Assembly: GCA_018820005.1 (NCBI GenBank)
Contig: JAHJOS010000659.1
Span: 1 to 38,994 of the forward strand
DNA length: 38,994 nt
Reading direction: 5' to 3'
Origin: Alphaproteobacteria bacterium
GTDB lineage: Bacteria > Pseudomonadota > Alphaproteobacteria > Rhizobiales > Devosiaceae
The notes under the pieces were generated by a model that did not search any database, was not told the DNA's origin, and saw only the letters and a list, made by a program, of their open reading frames with translations. Of the stretch, positions 1-8,127 are shown piece by piece. The stretch's first letter is position 1; each line of letters opens with the position of its first letter. A program made the position numbers and the translations under genes.

Positions 1-142
1 GCCCACATTCATCCCTTGACCGGCAGACGCCGGATCAGGCCTACTTCAACGCGCTGGCACCAATGATGGTGGCGGCATAATCGAGGCGGAAATCCACTTA
101 ACGAAACGCCCGAAACTGTTCAGACAAACCAAACCACCTCTA
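1..142 (+). mobile_element. Right end of an IS3-family insertion sequence (partial)
   Basis: The left edge holds the tail of an IS3-family transposase followed by about 60 non-coding bases ending near AAACCACCTCTA. The inverted form of this tail resembles the G-rich terminal repeats of IS3 elements. The rest of the element lies outside the window, so neither its other end nor a target duplication can be checked. The exact end near 142 is an estimate. Confidence 0.6.
3..80 (+). pseudogene. C-terminal end of IS3-family transposase OrfB (cut by window edge)
   Basis: The frame starting at base 3 reads PHSSLDRQTPDQAYFNAL and closes with MMVAA and TAA at 78-80. This is the characteristic C-terminus of the rve-type integrase domain in IS3-family OrfB proteins (HSSL followed by TPDQAYF). 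Only 25 residues are visible. Whether the gene is whole cannot be judged because its 5' part is outside the window. Confidence 0.8.
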
Positions 143-491
143 CCAGCCGGCACGCCTTCAGGTGCACGGCGACATCGCCCACATCATGGCATCCATGGAT
201 GTGATCGACGTGCTGCAGCAGCAGTTCGTGGCCGCCGCCCAGAACGATCTGATGGCGCGCATGGCATCCGGTTGAGATCGACACGGAGCTCAAACGCCAA
301 AAGCTCCTCGACCGCTATGGTGAGGAGCTTACACGCAAATACTTAGCTTGGGAGGATTTTCGATTTTGATTGGTTGCGGGGGCCTGATTGCACGGAGACT
401 TGCATAATGTCCGCGTCGAGACGGCTAAAATTAGCGCTTTGTGGGGCAACCATAATTATGGAACTTTGCCCTCTATTGTTTGGGTTGTGAC
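143..491. other. About 350 bp without a recognisable intact gene
   Basis: Two short open stretches on the plus strand follow the IS3 tail. One, entering from upstream and ending at TGA 273-275, reads VHGDIAHIMASMDVIDVL and then a Q-rich, acidic tail. The other, in a different frame, reads IDTELKRQKLLDRYGEEL and ends at 367-369. Neither has a convincing start and ribosome site, and neither is a family I recognise. They look like 3' remnants of genes cut by the IS3 insertion or by deletion. The remaining bases up to the CMD gene are AT-richer and show no clear promoter or terminator. Confidence 0.4.
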
Positions 492-878
492 CTAATTCTC
501 GTCTAAAACCTCTGCTGCCAACCTGAAACAGTCCATCGCGGTGGGCACGCCGCAATAGGCGCCGATTTGCAACAGGACTTCCTTGATCTCGTCCGGCGTA
601 AGTCCATTATTCAGTGCGCCACGAACATGCACCTTGAATTCATGCGGTCTGTTCAGGGCGGCCAACATTCCAAGATTGACAAGGCTGCGACTGCGATGAT
701 CGAGGCCGGGCCTGTTCCAGGTCGCATCCCAACACCATTCGGTCGTCAAAACCTGCATGTCCCAGCTAAAGTCGGTCGCGCTTTCAAGTGCGCGATCGAC
801 ATAAGCATCTCCCAGGACCTTTCGACGCGTTTCCAGGCCACGCGTGAACCGCTCCGACGGCTTCGACAAACTCTCCAC
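492..878 (-). CDS. Carboxymuconolactone decarboxylase (PcaC/CMD) family protein
   Basis: A 128-residue protein, the usual PcaC length. Seen: an aromatic-rich N-terminal half (residues 38-60), then the CMD core with His84 in KVHVRGALNNGLTPDEI and Cys109 in GAYCGVPTAMD. PcaC members decarboxylate 4-carboxymuconolactone in the protocatechuate branch of the beta-ketoadipate pathway. CMD-fold relatives also include peroxidases and enzymes of unknown function. No other pca gene is nearby, so the substrate is probably something else, linked to the sugar-acid operon it closes. The start is a GTG at 878 with AAGGA about nine bases upstream. It is the last gene of the minus-strand operon, 68 bp after the dehydrogenase. 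The family is secure, the substrate is not. Confidence 0.85.
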   Translation of the reverse strand: MESLSKPSERFTRGLETRRKVLGDAYVDRALESATDFSWDMQVLTTEWCWDATWNRPGLDHRSRSLVNLGMLAALNRPHEFKVHVRGALNNGLTPDEIKEVLLQIGAYCGVPTAMDCFRLAAEVLDEN

Positions 879-946
879 TGGTCTATCCTTCCAGATATCC
901 GGTGTGCCAGGCGATAGACCCGACAGACCCTGATTGGAAATTCGAG

Positions 947-2044
947 CTAGGCTTCGACCAGAGTGGCCACCTGCTCGGTAACAGCAATGGTCCCCATGTC
1001 TCCGCCAAATTCCATGGGTCGCAGGAGGTTCTGGGCAAATCCACTGTCAACCGCCTCGTCTATCAGCATCGCCGCATCAGCCAGTCGCTGATTACCAAGC
1101 TTTTCAGCTAGATAATCCAACATGAGGCCGGCGCTGAGAATGGCGGCAAGCGGGTTGGCCTTGTCCTGGCCAATAATATCGGGCGCACTGCCGTGGGCCG
1201 GCTGGAACAGCCCGACGCTGTCACCGATTTCGGCGCAGGCGGCCATGCCCATTCCGCCGACAAGACCTCCGGCGAGATCGGACAAGATGTCGCCAAACAT
1301 GTTCTCCGTGACCAGCACATCGAAGTCCCACGGCTTGCGTACCAGATCGAGCGCTTGTGCATCGACATAGTTGTACCCAACCTCAATGTCCGGATAGCCG
1401 GTCCTGACTTCATCGAAGATTTTTCGGAAGAAGGCCATGGAGGTAAAGACATTGGCCTTGTCGACGCAGGTGAGCTTCCCGGACTTTCCCCGTTGCTTGC
1501 GCTTTTGTGCAAGGCCGAAGGCAAAATGATGCAGGCGAGTGGTCGTTGGCCTTGTGATGCGCAAGACATCCTGGACTTCATCGTCAGTCACCACCAGGCT
1601 GCGCCCATGTGCCGCCGCGGAATAAAACAGGCCTTCAGTCGACTCCCTGAGAATCACGAGATCGATTGCTCTCGCCCTCGGATCGGCCAGACGCTGGGGC
1701 GCATTCGGATAAGCCTTGACCGGCCGCACACCGGCATAGAGCCCGAAGCGGTCTCGCAACCTGAGATGTGGAGACACCTCGGTGCCATCCGCGTATCGCA
1801 CGGATGGCAGGCCAATCGCGCCCAGGAAGATTGCATCCGCATCGCCGGCACGCTTTTCGCCATCGACTTCGATATCGCGGCCCGCTTCCCTGTAGTATCC
1901 GGCGCCAGCCTGTATATTATCATAAGCCGGTTTCGGCTCGCCCACTTTTGCAAGGGCGGCCTCCATCACATGAATTGCCGCGCTCGCCACGTCCACACCA
2001 ATTCCATCCCCTTTGATCAGGGCGACGTTGATCGCATATCCCAT
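947..2044 (-). CDS. Isocitrate/isopropylmalate/tartrate dehydrogenase family protein
   Basis: 365 residues when started at the ATG at 2044, the normal length for tartrate/D-malate or 3-isopropylmalate dehydrogenases. Seen: GDGIG at residues 12-16, the substrate-binding arginine cluster LRLRDRF (95-99), Lys196 in CVDKANVF, the metal ligands Asp228, Asp252 and Asp256 (YNYVDAQALD and FGDILSD), and the NAD-binding AHGSAPDI at 284-291. The family oxidises 2-hydroxy acids with Mg/Mn and NAD(P), often with decarboxylation. Next to otnC and otnK it may supply the oxo acid that those enzymes use. This is not a leucine operon. An upstream in-frame ATG at 2098 has its own AAGGGA site, but its extension would run through a perfect hairpin (2071-2093), so 2044 is preferred. 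Confidence 0.85.
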   Translation of the reverse strand: MGYAINVALIKGDGIGVDVASAAIHVMEAALAKVGEPKPAYDNIQAGAGYYREAGRDIEVDGEKRAGDADAIFLGAIGLPSVRYADGTEVSPHLRLRDRFGLYAGVRPVKAYPNAPQRLADPRARAIDLVILRESTEGLFYSAAAHGRSLVVTDDEVQDVLRITRPTTTRLHHFAFGLAQKRKQRGKSGKLTCVDKANVFTSMAFFRKIFDEVRTGYPDIEVGYNYVDAQALDLVRKPWDFDVLVTENMFGDILSDLAGGLVGGMGMAACAEIGDSVGLFQPAHGSAPDIIGQDKANPLAAILSAGLMLDYLAEKLGNQRLADAAMLIDEAVDSGFAQNLLRPMEFGGDMGTIAVTEQVATLVEA

Positions 2045-2070
2045 ACTGATGGTCCCATTCTCTTTTTCGA

Positions 2071-2093
2071 GGCAGGATCGGACTGATCCTGCC
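2071..2093 (-). other. Intercistronic hairpin between otnC-like and dehydrogenase genes
   Basis: Perfect inverted repeat: GGCAGGATC at 2071-2079 and GATCCTGCC at 2085-2093, five-base loop. It has no T-run on either side, so it is not a typical intrinsic terminator. It may stabilise mRNA or mark a processing site. It also bears on the start of the dehydrogenase, because the longer reading frame would translate through it. Confidence 0.55.
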
Positions 2094-2118
2094 AACATGC
2101 GTTCCCTTACAGTCCGGC

Positions 2119-2769
2119 CTAGTCATCCCATTGCACTGCAAAGCGATCGACGATCTGGCCGACTTGCTCGTCCGTCAATTTGTTCACCGCAACTCCACGC
2201 ACCAGAAAGGCCAGGCGAGCCGTCGCTTCCAACTCCTCCATCGCATTGATCGCGGCCTCAAGGTTCTTGCCGGCGACCACCGGCCCATGATTGGCGAGCA
2301 GCACAGCCGACCGCTTGCCTGCCAGCCCGCGAATTGCCTCCCCAATCATCGGATCGCCCGGAAGAAAGAACGGCAGAAGCTTCACCTTGCCGAGCAGCAT
2401 GACGCCATATGCAGTCAGCGGCGGCAGGACATTTTCGCAATCCACGTCAGGCAGAAGCGACAGTGCCGTGGAATGACAGGAATGAAGGTGCACGACAGCA
2501 CCTGTTCCGTGGCGCGTGTCGTAGAAGGCCTCATGGAGCGGCATCTCTTTTGTTGGCGCATCGCCTGAAAGCAGGCGACCCTCCGCGCCGATATGGCTGA
2601 TCCGCGCCGGGTCGAGGAAGCCCATCGAGGAGCCGGTGGGCGTCACAACCAGCGAACCGTCCGACAGGCGGGAGGAAATGTTGCCCGACGAGCCATGAGT
2701 CAGTCCCCGATCAAAGATCGACTTGGCATGCAGTGCGACAAGTTCTCGGGCGCGGGACACTTCGCTCAT
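2119..2769 (-). CDS. otnC: Class II aldolase, OtnC-like 3-oxo-tetronate 4-phosphate decarboxylase
   Basis: 216 residues, the usual size of the class II aldolase/adducin family. Seen: phosphate-binding GSSGNIS (26-32) and TPTGSSMG (43-50), catalytic Glu80 in MPLHEAF, and zinc ligands His94 and His96 (VVHLHS) and His161 (ANHGPV). In the D-threonate/D-erythronate routes OtnC decarboxylates 3-oxo-tetronate 4-phosphate to dihydroxyacetone phosphate. Its start overlaps the kinase stop by ATGA (2766-2769). This kinase plus class II aldolase pairing is the hallmark of Otn modules and is the main reason for preferring OtnC over fuculose-phosphate or ribulose-phosphate enzymes. Cytoplasmic. Confidence 0.82.
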   Translation of the reverse strand: MSEVSRARELVALHAKSIFDRGLTHGSSGNISSRLSDGSLVVTPTGSSMGFLDPARISHIGAEGRLLSGDAPTKEMPLHEAFYDTRHGTGAVVHLHSCHSTALSLLPDVDCENVLPPLTAYGVMLLGKVKLLPFFLPGDPMIGEAIRGLAGKRSAVLLANHGPVVAGKNLEAAINAMEELEATARLAFLVRGVAVNKLTDEQVGQIVDRFAVQWDD

Positions 2770-3998
2770 GACCGTCCCTCGAGCGCCGCGAGGGCTTCGG
2801 CAAAGAACTGTGGCCCACCGAAGTTTCCCGATTTAAGGGCAAGCACCACATCTCGATCCCTGACCTTCACCGCAGGTACTCCGGCCGCGATTTTTGGTCC
2901 GATCTCAAGTGCCGAGGCTCCTATCCCCGCGACCACGGCCCCTGATGTCTCCCCGCCGGCAACGACAATCCGTCTGACACCGGCTTCAACGAGCGCCCGA
3001 GCCAGATCGGCGAACAGTTGCTCGACCGCGCCGGCAACTTCTCTTTGTCCAAACTGCTCCTGCGCCGCCGAAACCACGGCGGGATCTGCGGACGAATAGA
3101 TCATCGGAGCTTGTTGTTGCACCATCACCCATTCAACCAGCTCGCCGAGCGGATAGGTGCCCGCCATGATTCCTTCGGCAAGCAGTTCGCGCGAGGGCGC
3201 GTTCAATCGATAGGTCTCGACCTGCGCCCGCGTCGCCCTCGAGCAAGAGCCGGATAAGACCGCCCCCGGCCCGGAAAGGCCTGCCCAATCGGGCAACTCC
3301 GAGACAAGATCGAAATTGGCTGGTAGGCCGAGTGCGATCCCGGAGCCACCGATCAATAGCCGCCGACTGCGCGCGGCCTTTCCGATGTTGATCAGGTCCT
3401 GATCACGAATGGCGTCCACAATGACCATTGACCTGCCTGACAAGGCGAGAGCCTTCTCCAGCGCATCGGCACCGCCGAGGGTCGTGGAGATCGGGACATG
3501 GGATACCGGCCACTCGGTCTGCCGCGCTAGAACCCGGCGTAAATCAGAATCGGTCATCGGCGTCAGCGGATGGTTCTCCATGCCGCTGTCGCTCAGGAGG
3601 CGGTCGTTGACAAAAAGATGCCCTTGATAAACGGACCGGCCATTCTCTGGAAATGCAGGGCACACGACGACGATACTCTCGCCAAGACGTTCCGCCAACG
3701 CCGCAGCCACCGGCCCTATATTGCCCGCATCGGTTGAATCGAAGGTCGAACAGATCTTGTATACGATTTGCTTGCAGCCCTGCCCCAGCAGCCAGTCGCA
3801 GGCATCAAGCGCAGCGCTGACAGCCGTTGCTGCCGGATCGGTGCGTATCTTGAGCGCGACGACACCGGCATCGACCAACGGGTCCGCTGGCATGTGGGGC
3901 ACGCCAATATATTGAACGGTTGACATGCCGCGGGAGGACAAGGTCAGGCCTATATCAGATGCGCCTGTGAAATCATCCGCTATGACCCCGAGCATCAT
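2766..3998 (-). CDS. otnK: Four-carbon acid sugar kinase (OtnK/YgbK family)
   Basis: 410 residues from the ATG at 3998, typical of the four-carbon acid sugar kinase family. Seen: the N-terminal signature DDFTGASD (8-15), and near the C-terminus the nucleotide-binding VAGGETSGAV. OtnK enzymes phosphorylate 3-oxo-tetronates at O4 with ATP, and the paired OtnC then decarboxylates the product. The start overlaps the lactonase-like gene by ATGA, with AAAGGA upstream. The alternative ATG three bases later at 3995 cannot be excluded. A longer frame reaching 4238 only runs back into the upstream gene. OtnI (isomerase) and LtnD-type dehydrogenase genes, usual partners, are not seen here. The metallo-beta-lactamase and isopropylmalate-dehydrogenase-like genes may take over the early steps. 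Confidence 0.87.
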   Translation of the reverse strand: MMLGVIADDFTGASDIGLTLSSRGMSTVQYIGVPHMPADPLVDAGVVALKIRTDPAATAVSAALDACDWLLGQGCKQIVYKICSTFDSTDAGNIGPVAAALAERLGESIVVVCPAFPENGRSVYQGHLFVNDRLLSDSGMENHPLTPMTDSDLRRVLARQTEWPVSHVPISTTLGGADALEKALALSGRSMVIVDAIRDQDLINIGKAARSRRLLIGGSGIALGLPANFDLVSELPDWAGLSGPGAVLSGSCSRATRAQVETYRLNAPSRELLAEGIMAGTYPLGELVEWVMVQQQAPMIYSSADPAVVSAAQEQFGQREVAGAVEQLFADLARALVEAGVRRIVVAGGETSGAVVAGIGASALEIGPKIAAGVPAVKVRDRDVVLALKSGNFGGPQFFAEALAALEGRS

Positions 3999-4792
3999 GT
4001 GAGGATGTCCTTTATTGGGCCGCGGTCGAGGCGAAATATGTGATCCGCTAATTCCGAGGGAAAATATTCCCGGACCAGCGGGTCGTGGCCCGGAATTACG
4101 AGCCTCGGCATGCTTGCCAGCCGACGCAACACCTTGAAGCCATCCAGCATATCCTGGAGATCGACGACAATCGGGAATGGCTTTTCGTGGATGAAGTTCT
4201 CGTAGTAGTGCGAAGCATCTGACGCGAGGCACAGCCATCCCGCTTCGGTCTGGACACGGACCGCCTGAAGCCCACGGCTATGCCCCCCGATGCGATGCAC
4301 CGTGACCCCATCGGCAACCTCACCATCACCGTCGTGGAATACCATCCGTCCGGAATAGAGACGCTGCACTGCCTCGCAGACATGGGTGGCCGTAAATGGT
4401 GCTCGCAGCACGCCGTGACACATGCAGGGGCCAGTCGCATAGGCCATCTCGGCTGCCTGAATATGGATCGTCGCGTTGGGGAACAGCCGCAGCCCGCCTG
4501 CGTGGTCATAGTGCAAGTGGGTGACGATGACGGTATCAACTGTTTCCGGGGCAATCCCCAGCGGTTTCAGGGCTTCCACCGGGCTCATCCGGATCGGGCG
4601 GGCACGCTTCGCGCCCTCTTCCTCATCATATCCGGTATCGACCAGGATCGTGCGGCCGTCGCACCTTAACACCCAGATGAAGTAATCCATTGCATGTGCA
4701 ACGTCATGACTTTCATCGAAGAGGAAGCTGTCCTTGCGGGTTCGCTGATTGCGGTCCGCATATTTTACAGCAAAGACTTCCCAGGAACTCAC
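3995..4792 (-). CDS. MBL-fold hydrolase of the AHL-lactonase-like group
   Basis: 265 residues. Seen: the dinuclear zinc motif THLHYDHAGG, a later His in RIGGHSRGLQ, the bridging Asp and a Tyr in ASDASHYYEN, and the last His in VIPGHDPL. This is the ligand order of N-acyl-homoserine lactonases and related lactonases of the metallo-beta-lactamase superfamily. The position inside a sugar-acid catabolic operon suggests it opens a sugar or acid lactone rather than quenching quorum signals, but that is inference. The start is a GTG at 4792 overlapping the stop of the preceding ABM gene (GTGA), with an AGGG-type site upstream. No signal peptide, so cytoplasmic. Confidence 0.83.
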   Translation of the reverse strand: MSSWEVFAVKYADRNQRTRKDSFLFDESHDVAHAMDYFIWVLRCDGRTILVDTGYDEEEGAKRARPIRMSPVEALKPLGIAPETVDTVIVTHLHYDHAGGLRLFPNATIHIQAAEMAYATGPCMCHGVLRAPFTATHVCEAVQRLYSGRMVFHDGDGEVADGVTVHRIGGHSRGLQAVRVQTEAGWLCLASDASHYYENFIHEKPFPIVVDLQDMLDGFKVLRRLASMPRLVIPGHDPLVREYFPSELADHIFRLDRGPIKDILT

Positions 4793-5079
4793 GCTTCTAC
4801 CCTCCTGAAGGTCCCAACCTCCTTCGAAAGAACCATGTCCCTGACTTCGGCATCAAACGAGAGAAAATGCGGCATCTTCAGATGCGCCTGAAATGCTTCG
4901 GGACTGTCATAGATCTCGTACAGCAGGATCTCATCGGCGGCCCCGGTCGACACACAGACGTCGAACTGGTGACAGGCCGGCTCCAGCTCGACCGACAGCC
5001 TGGCGTTCTGCGCCATGAGCGGCATGAACGCTTCCGCGCAGCCTGCATGAAGTTGAAAGCGAACCACAACGACGAACAT
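4789..5079 (-). CDS. ABM-fold (YgiN-like) putative monooxygenase
   Basis: A 96-residue single-domain protein. It begins MFVVVVRFQLHAGC, then has an acidic middle and YEIYDSPEAFQAHLKMPHF, which is the typical core of the antibiotic biosynthesis monooxygenase fold (dimeric alpha-beta barrel, as in YgiN quinol monooxygenase). The start at ATG 5079 has GGGAGA just upstream. It lies 11 bp after the TRAP permease gene and overlaps the lactonase-like gene by four bases, so it is translated with them. Small ABM proteins often sit in catabolic operons with no proven reaction. Family well supported, function unknown. Confidence 0.78.
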   Translation of the reverse strand: MFVVVVRFQLHAGCAEAFMPLMAQNARLSVELEPACHQFDVCVSTGAADEILLYEIYDSPEAFQAHLKMPHFLSFDAEVRDMVLSKEVGTFRRVEA

Positions 5080-5090
5080 GGATGTCTCCC

Positions 5091-6374
5091 TCACCGAAAC
5101 AGATAGACCATGCCCATGGACACAAAGGGCACATAGGTGACGAGGGCCAGCGCGAAGATGGCAGCGATGTACAGCGGCGCCATACTGCGCGCGATCGAAA
5201 GGACGCCGACACCCGAGATACGGGAAGCGACGTAGAGCGTCGCGCCGACCGGTGGAGTGAACAGGCCGATCGCCACGTTGCATGTCATGATGACGCCGAG
5301 ATGTACCGGGTCGATACCAAAGGCCTGAGCGGTCGGCAGGAAGAGCGGCGCGGTCAAGAGGATCGCTGGAACCGGGTCGAGCACAAGGCCGAGAATGAGC
5401 AGAACGATATTGACCATCAGCAGGAACATCCATGGGCCGCTCGAGTAGGCCTGGACGAACTCGACGAGAATCTGTGGCATCTGTTCCAGTGTGATCAGCC
5501 ATCCGAGCACGCTAGTCGCGCCGATCACCACCATCACCACGGCGCTTGTGACGAAGCTGTCGACGAGAAGTGACGGAAGATCTCGCAGCTTGAAGTCGCG
5601 GTAGACCACCGTTGTCACGAATAGCCCGTAAACTACTGCCAGCGCAGCCGCTTCAGTCGGCGTGACCCAACCGGTAAAGATCCCCCCGAGGATGAGGATT
5701 GGCATGAACAACGCGGGCGCCGTGCCGATAAACGACGACAAGAGCTCCTTCCCGGAGATGGTCCTGCCGCCAGGGTCGCATTTCGTGGTCTTGCCGACAT
5801 AGTAGCAGACAGCCATGAAGAATAGGCCGAACATCAGGCCAGGCACCACTCCTGCAAGAAATAGGTCTGCGACAGATACGTTGCCGACAAACCCATAGAT
5901 GAGCATGGGAATGGAGGGGGGAATGATGATGCCGATCGTACCTGCGGCTGCTACAAGGCCTGCCGCAAACGCAGTATTGTAGCCTTCACGCGCCATGTTC
6001 TTGATCATGACCGAACCGATAGCTGCGGAATCGGCGATTGCTGAACCCGATATGCCGCCGAAGATCATCGAGGCGCCTACGACCACCATGCCGAGCCCGC
6101 CGGCCATGAAACCGAAGGCGGCCCGGGCAAAACCGATGATGCGTAACCCAACGCCGCCACGGCTCATCATTTCGCCGGCGACGATGAAGAGCGGAATGGC
6201 AAGGAAGTGATTGGGCTCCACGCCCCCGATAAAGTTCAGGAAGAGTGCCTGAAGGGGATAGCCAAGATCGAACACGATGATCGGCAGAGTGGCGGTGAGC
6301 AGGATCGCCCACACCAACGGGATACCGAGAAATACTGTGGTGAGGAAGACGGCAACAACGAAAAGCAGGATCAT
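5091..6374 (-). CDS. dctM: TRAP transporter large permease (DctM)
   Basis: 427 residues with about a dozen hydrophobic segments, the normal DctM size. Seen: an N-terminal LLFVVAVFLTTVF helix and family motifs such as FIGGVEPNHFLAIPLFIVAGEMM, GGVGLRIIGFA, SGSAIADSAAIG and IPPSIPMLIYG. It carries the sodium-coupled translocation pathway in the inner membrane. It overlaps dctQ by ATGA at 6371-6374. With dctQ and dctP it forms a complete TRAP system heading the sugar-acid operon, so its cargo is probably that operon's substrate, a small carboxylate. Confidence 0.92.
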   Translation of the reverse strand: MILLFVVAVFLTTVFLGIPLVWAILLTATLPIIVFDLGYPLQALFLNFIGGVEPNHFLAIPLFIVAGEMMSRGGVGLRIIGFARAAFGFMAGGLGMVVVGASMIFGGISGSAIADSAAIGSVMIKNMAREGYNTAFAAGLVAAAGTIGIIIPPSIPMLIYGFVGNVSVADLFLAGVVPGLMFGLFFMAVCYYVGKTTKCDPGGRTISGKELLSSFIGTAPALFMPILILGGIFTGWVTPTEAAALAVVYGLFVTTVVYRDFKLRDLPSLLVDSFVTSAVVMVVIGATSVLGWLITLEQMPQILVEFVQAYSSGPWMFLLMVNIVLLILGLVLDPVPAILLTAPLFLPTAQAFGIDPVHLGVIMTCNVAIGLFTPPVGATLYVASRISGVGVLSIARSMAPLYIAAIFALALVTYVPFVSMGMVYLFR

Positions 6375-6901
6375 GACAGCGCCTCACCACCATCGCTATG
6401 GTTGCCATGCGGCATCACTGGATGACGGAATTCGATATAGATATTGAACATGTGGAAGATCAAAGACACCGTCATGCCGGCGGGCATCGATGCATAGAGC
6501 AAGCCCATGGGCCAGTAGAGGACAGTCGTGGTTTGGTCCCAAGTGCGGATCGAAATTTGCCAGCCGATCACGATCAGCAGAAGCAGCAAGCCTGCGACTA
6601 TTGCGTTGATCACCATATTGAGAATACGCAAGCCGATCCCGGGAAACAGCCCTTCAGCAATCTCCGTCACCCGCATATGCGCCCCACGGGCGATGGCTGC
6701 CGAACAGCCCAAAAACGTTGTCCAAAGTAAAAGAAAGCTTGTCACTTCAAGCGACCAGGCCAGATCAAAGCCAGCGAAACCGCGTAGGGCAGCGTTGCCA
6801 AAGACAAGCGTGAGGACGCAGAAGCCACCGACCATCAGACACAAGTCCACCAGGCCGCTAAGGAGCCGGAGGGCTCGCGGGTAAGATGCTCGATAATCCA
6901 C
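6371..6901 (-). CDS. dctQ: TRAP transporter small permease (DctQ)
   Basis: 176 residues with four hydrophobic segments (about 12-35, 48-66, 90-115 and 132-155), as expected for DctQ. A family feature is the LEVTSFLLLWTTFLGCSAAIARGAHMRV stretch in the middle of the protein (only key parts matter: EVTSFLLLW and the GAHMRV end). It pairs with the large permease in the inner membrane. The gene follows dctP after a 61-bp gap and overlaps dctM by four bases. The start at 6901 has AGGAGGATAT-type sequence upstream. Confidence 0.88.
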   Translation of the reverse strand: MDYRASYPRALRLLSGLVDLCLMVGGFCVLTLVFGNAALRGFAGFDLAWSLEVTSFLLLWTTFLGCSAAIARGAHMRVTEIAEGLFPGIGLRILNMVINAIVAGLLLLLIVIGWQISIRTWDQTTTVLYWPMGLLYASMPAGMTVSLIFHMFNIYIEFRHPVMPHGNHSDGGEALS

Positions 6902-6962
6902 CTATATCCTCCTCAAGTCGGGGAGCGATCAACCAGCCGCCCCCCTTTAGTGACGCTGGCAA

Positions 6963-7970
6963 TCAGTTTGCGGGGATTGCTTCGCGGATCGATGCAGCGT
7001 CAGCGAGGATCTTCTCGACCGCCTCAGCACCATAAACGTCCTTCGCCTTCCCGTAGACCGACTGAACAGCGGAACGGAACGGCTCGATATCGGGCGTGCT
7101 AACCTTGGCGCCCGCAGCGGACATCTCCTCCAATTGCTTCTCGACCGAATTCTTCACCAGATCACGGCTGAACGTTGCCGAGTCCTTTGCAGCCTTCATG
7201 ATTGCTTGCTTGTCCTCGTCGGAAAAGGACTGCCAGGTTTTCTCCGAGACTGTCAGCGGCAACGGGCTGTACACATGCCGCGTCAAAGTGATGTAGGGAG
7301 CCACCTCGTAGAAGCGCTGTGACTTGATCGTGTCGACAGGGTTCTCCTGACCATTGACGACGCCTTGCTGGATGGAGAGGTATACATCGGTGATCGGCAT
7401 CACGACCGTTTGGAATCCCATCGCCTCCATCGACCAGCGGATCATGTCATTGGGAAACACGCGCATTTTCATTTTCTTCGCATCTTTGGGCGAAGTCAGT
7501 GGCTCACTGGTGGTAAAGCTGCGGAAGCCTGCCTCCCATGTGGACAGCACCCGAAAGCCTTTCTCCGGCAACTTCCCAAACTCACCCTGAAGCCATTCAG
7601 AATTGTCGTAGAGCTCCCAGCCCTGCTCATAGGTATCGACCAGGAACGGCATTGCAGTCAGGTTCAATGACGCCAGGTGTGGCGCGTAGGAGCCCGTGGC
7701 GGAAACAGTAAAGTCCACCGCACCGAACTGCATCATCTCGATGGCTTTCGGGTCGTTAGCCAACTGGCCCGACGGAAAGATTTTCACGTCATAGCGGCCG
7801 CTCGTATACTCGGCTACTTTTTCAGCGAAAACTTCCGCGGCGGCCTGGCGGGAACCTCCCGGATTATCGGTATGACTGAACTTCAGCGTTTGTGCCGCCG
7901 TTGCATGTCCGGCAAGAACCATTGCCAAAAACGCTGCTGCAGCACCAGCGGCTGTCACTTGCTTTACCAT
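6963..7970 (-). CDS. dctP: TRAP transporter substrate-binding protein (DctP)
   Basis: 335 residues from the ATG at 7970, with GGGAGGAG eight bases upstream. Residues 1-25 form a signal peptide (short basic start, then AAGAAAAFLAMVLAGHATA), so the protein is periplasmic. Seen: the DctP-family opening LKFSHTDNPGG, FPSGQLANDPKAIEMM, and KMKMRVFPND, which contains the arginine that clamps substrate carboxylates in this family. This fits import of a small acid for the Otn-type enzymes downstream. It is the first gene of the operon and faces a divergent oxidoreductase gene. A longer frame to 8045 would only add non-signal sequence running through the likely promoter. Confidence 0.92.
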   Translation of the reverse strand: MVKQVTAAGAAAAFLAMVLAGHATAAQTLKFSHTDNPGGSRQAAAEVFAEKVAEYTSGRYDVKIFPSGQLANDPKAIEMMQFGAVDFTVSATGSYAPHLASLNLTAMPFLVDTYEQGWELYDNSEWLQGEFGKLPEKGFRVLSTWEAGFRSFTTSEPLTSPKDAKKMKMRVFPNDMIRWSMEAMGFQTVVMPITDVYLSIQQGVVNGQENPVDTIKSQRFYEVAPYITLTRHVYSPLPLTVSEKTWQSFSDEDKQAIMKAAKDSATFSRDLVKNSVEKQLEEMSAAGAKVSTPDIEPFRSAVQSVYGKAKDVYGAEAVEKILADAASIREAIPAN

Positions 7971-8018
7971 CTCTTGTCTCCTCCCAAAGAACAGCAATTT
8001 TCCGTTTGCATCATTTTG

Positions 8019-8045
8019 CGTATACATTAATTTATCCGTTGTCAA
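8019..8045 (-). promoter_or_regulatory. Likely dctP promoter with a GTATAC site at the -10
   Basis: On the minus strand TTGACA (8045-8040) is followed after 15 bp by TATACG (8024-8019), a plausible but short-spaced -35/-10 pair for the dctP operon. GTATAC (8020-8025) is a short palindrome of the kind bound by FadR-group GntR regulators. The GntR/FCD gene is encoded on the other side of this divergent region. A second palindrome, CGTTG-T-CAACG, overlaps the -35. The link to the regulator is inference. Confidence 0.4.
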
Positions 8046-8127
8046 CGACGCCGGATCACTCTATCCATCGGACGCAGCAATAGATGGATGGCTATCCCAG
8101 GTTCGAAGAGGCTCGGAGGAGATCGCA

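Noticed and set aside
1193..2086. 297-codon plus-strand frame opposite the dehydrogenase gene
   Set aside because: It is the antisense shadow of a gene with all family motifs; its translation shows no domain and lacks a ribosome site.
8063..8089. ATCCATC/GATGGAT inverted repeat upstream of the oxidoreductase gene
   Set aside because: Seven-base arms 13 bp apart without a second copy or other support; could be chance, so not listed as an operator.
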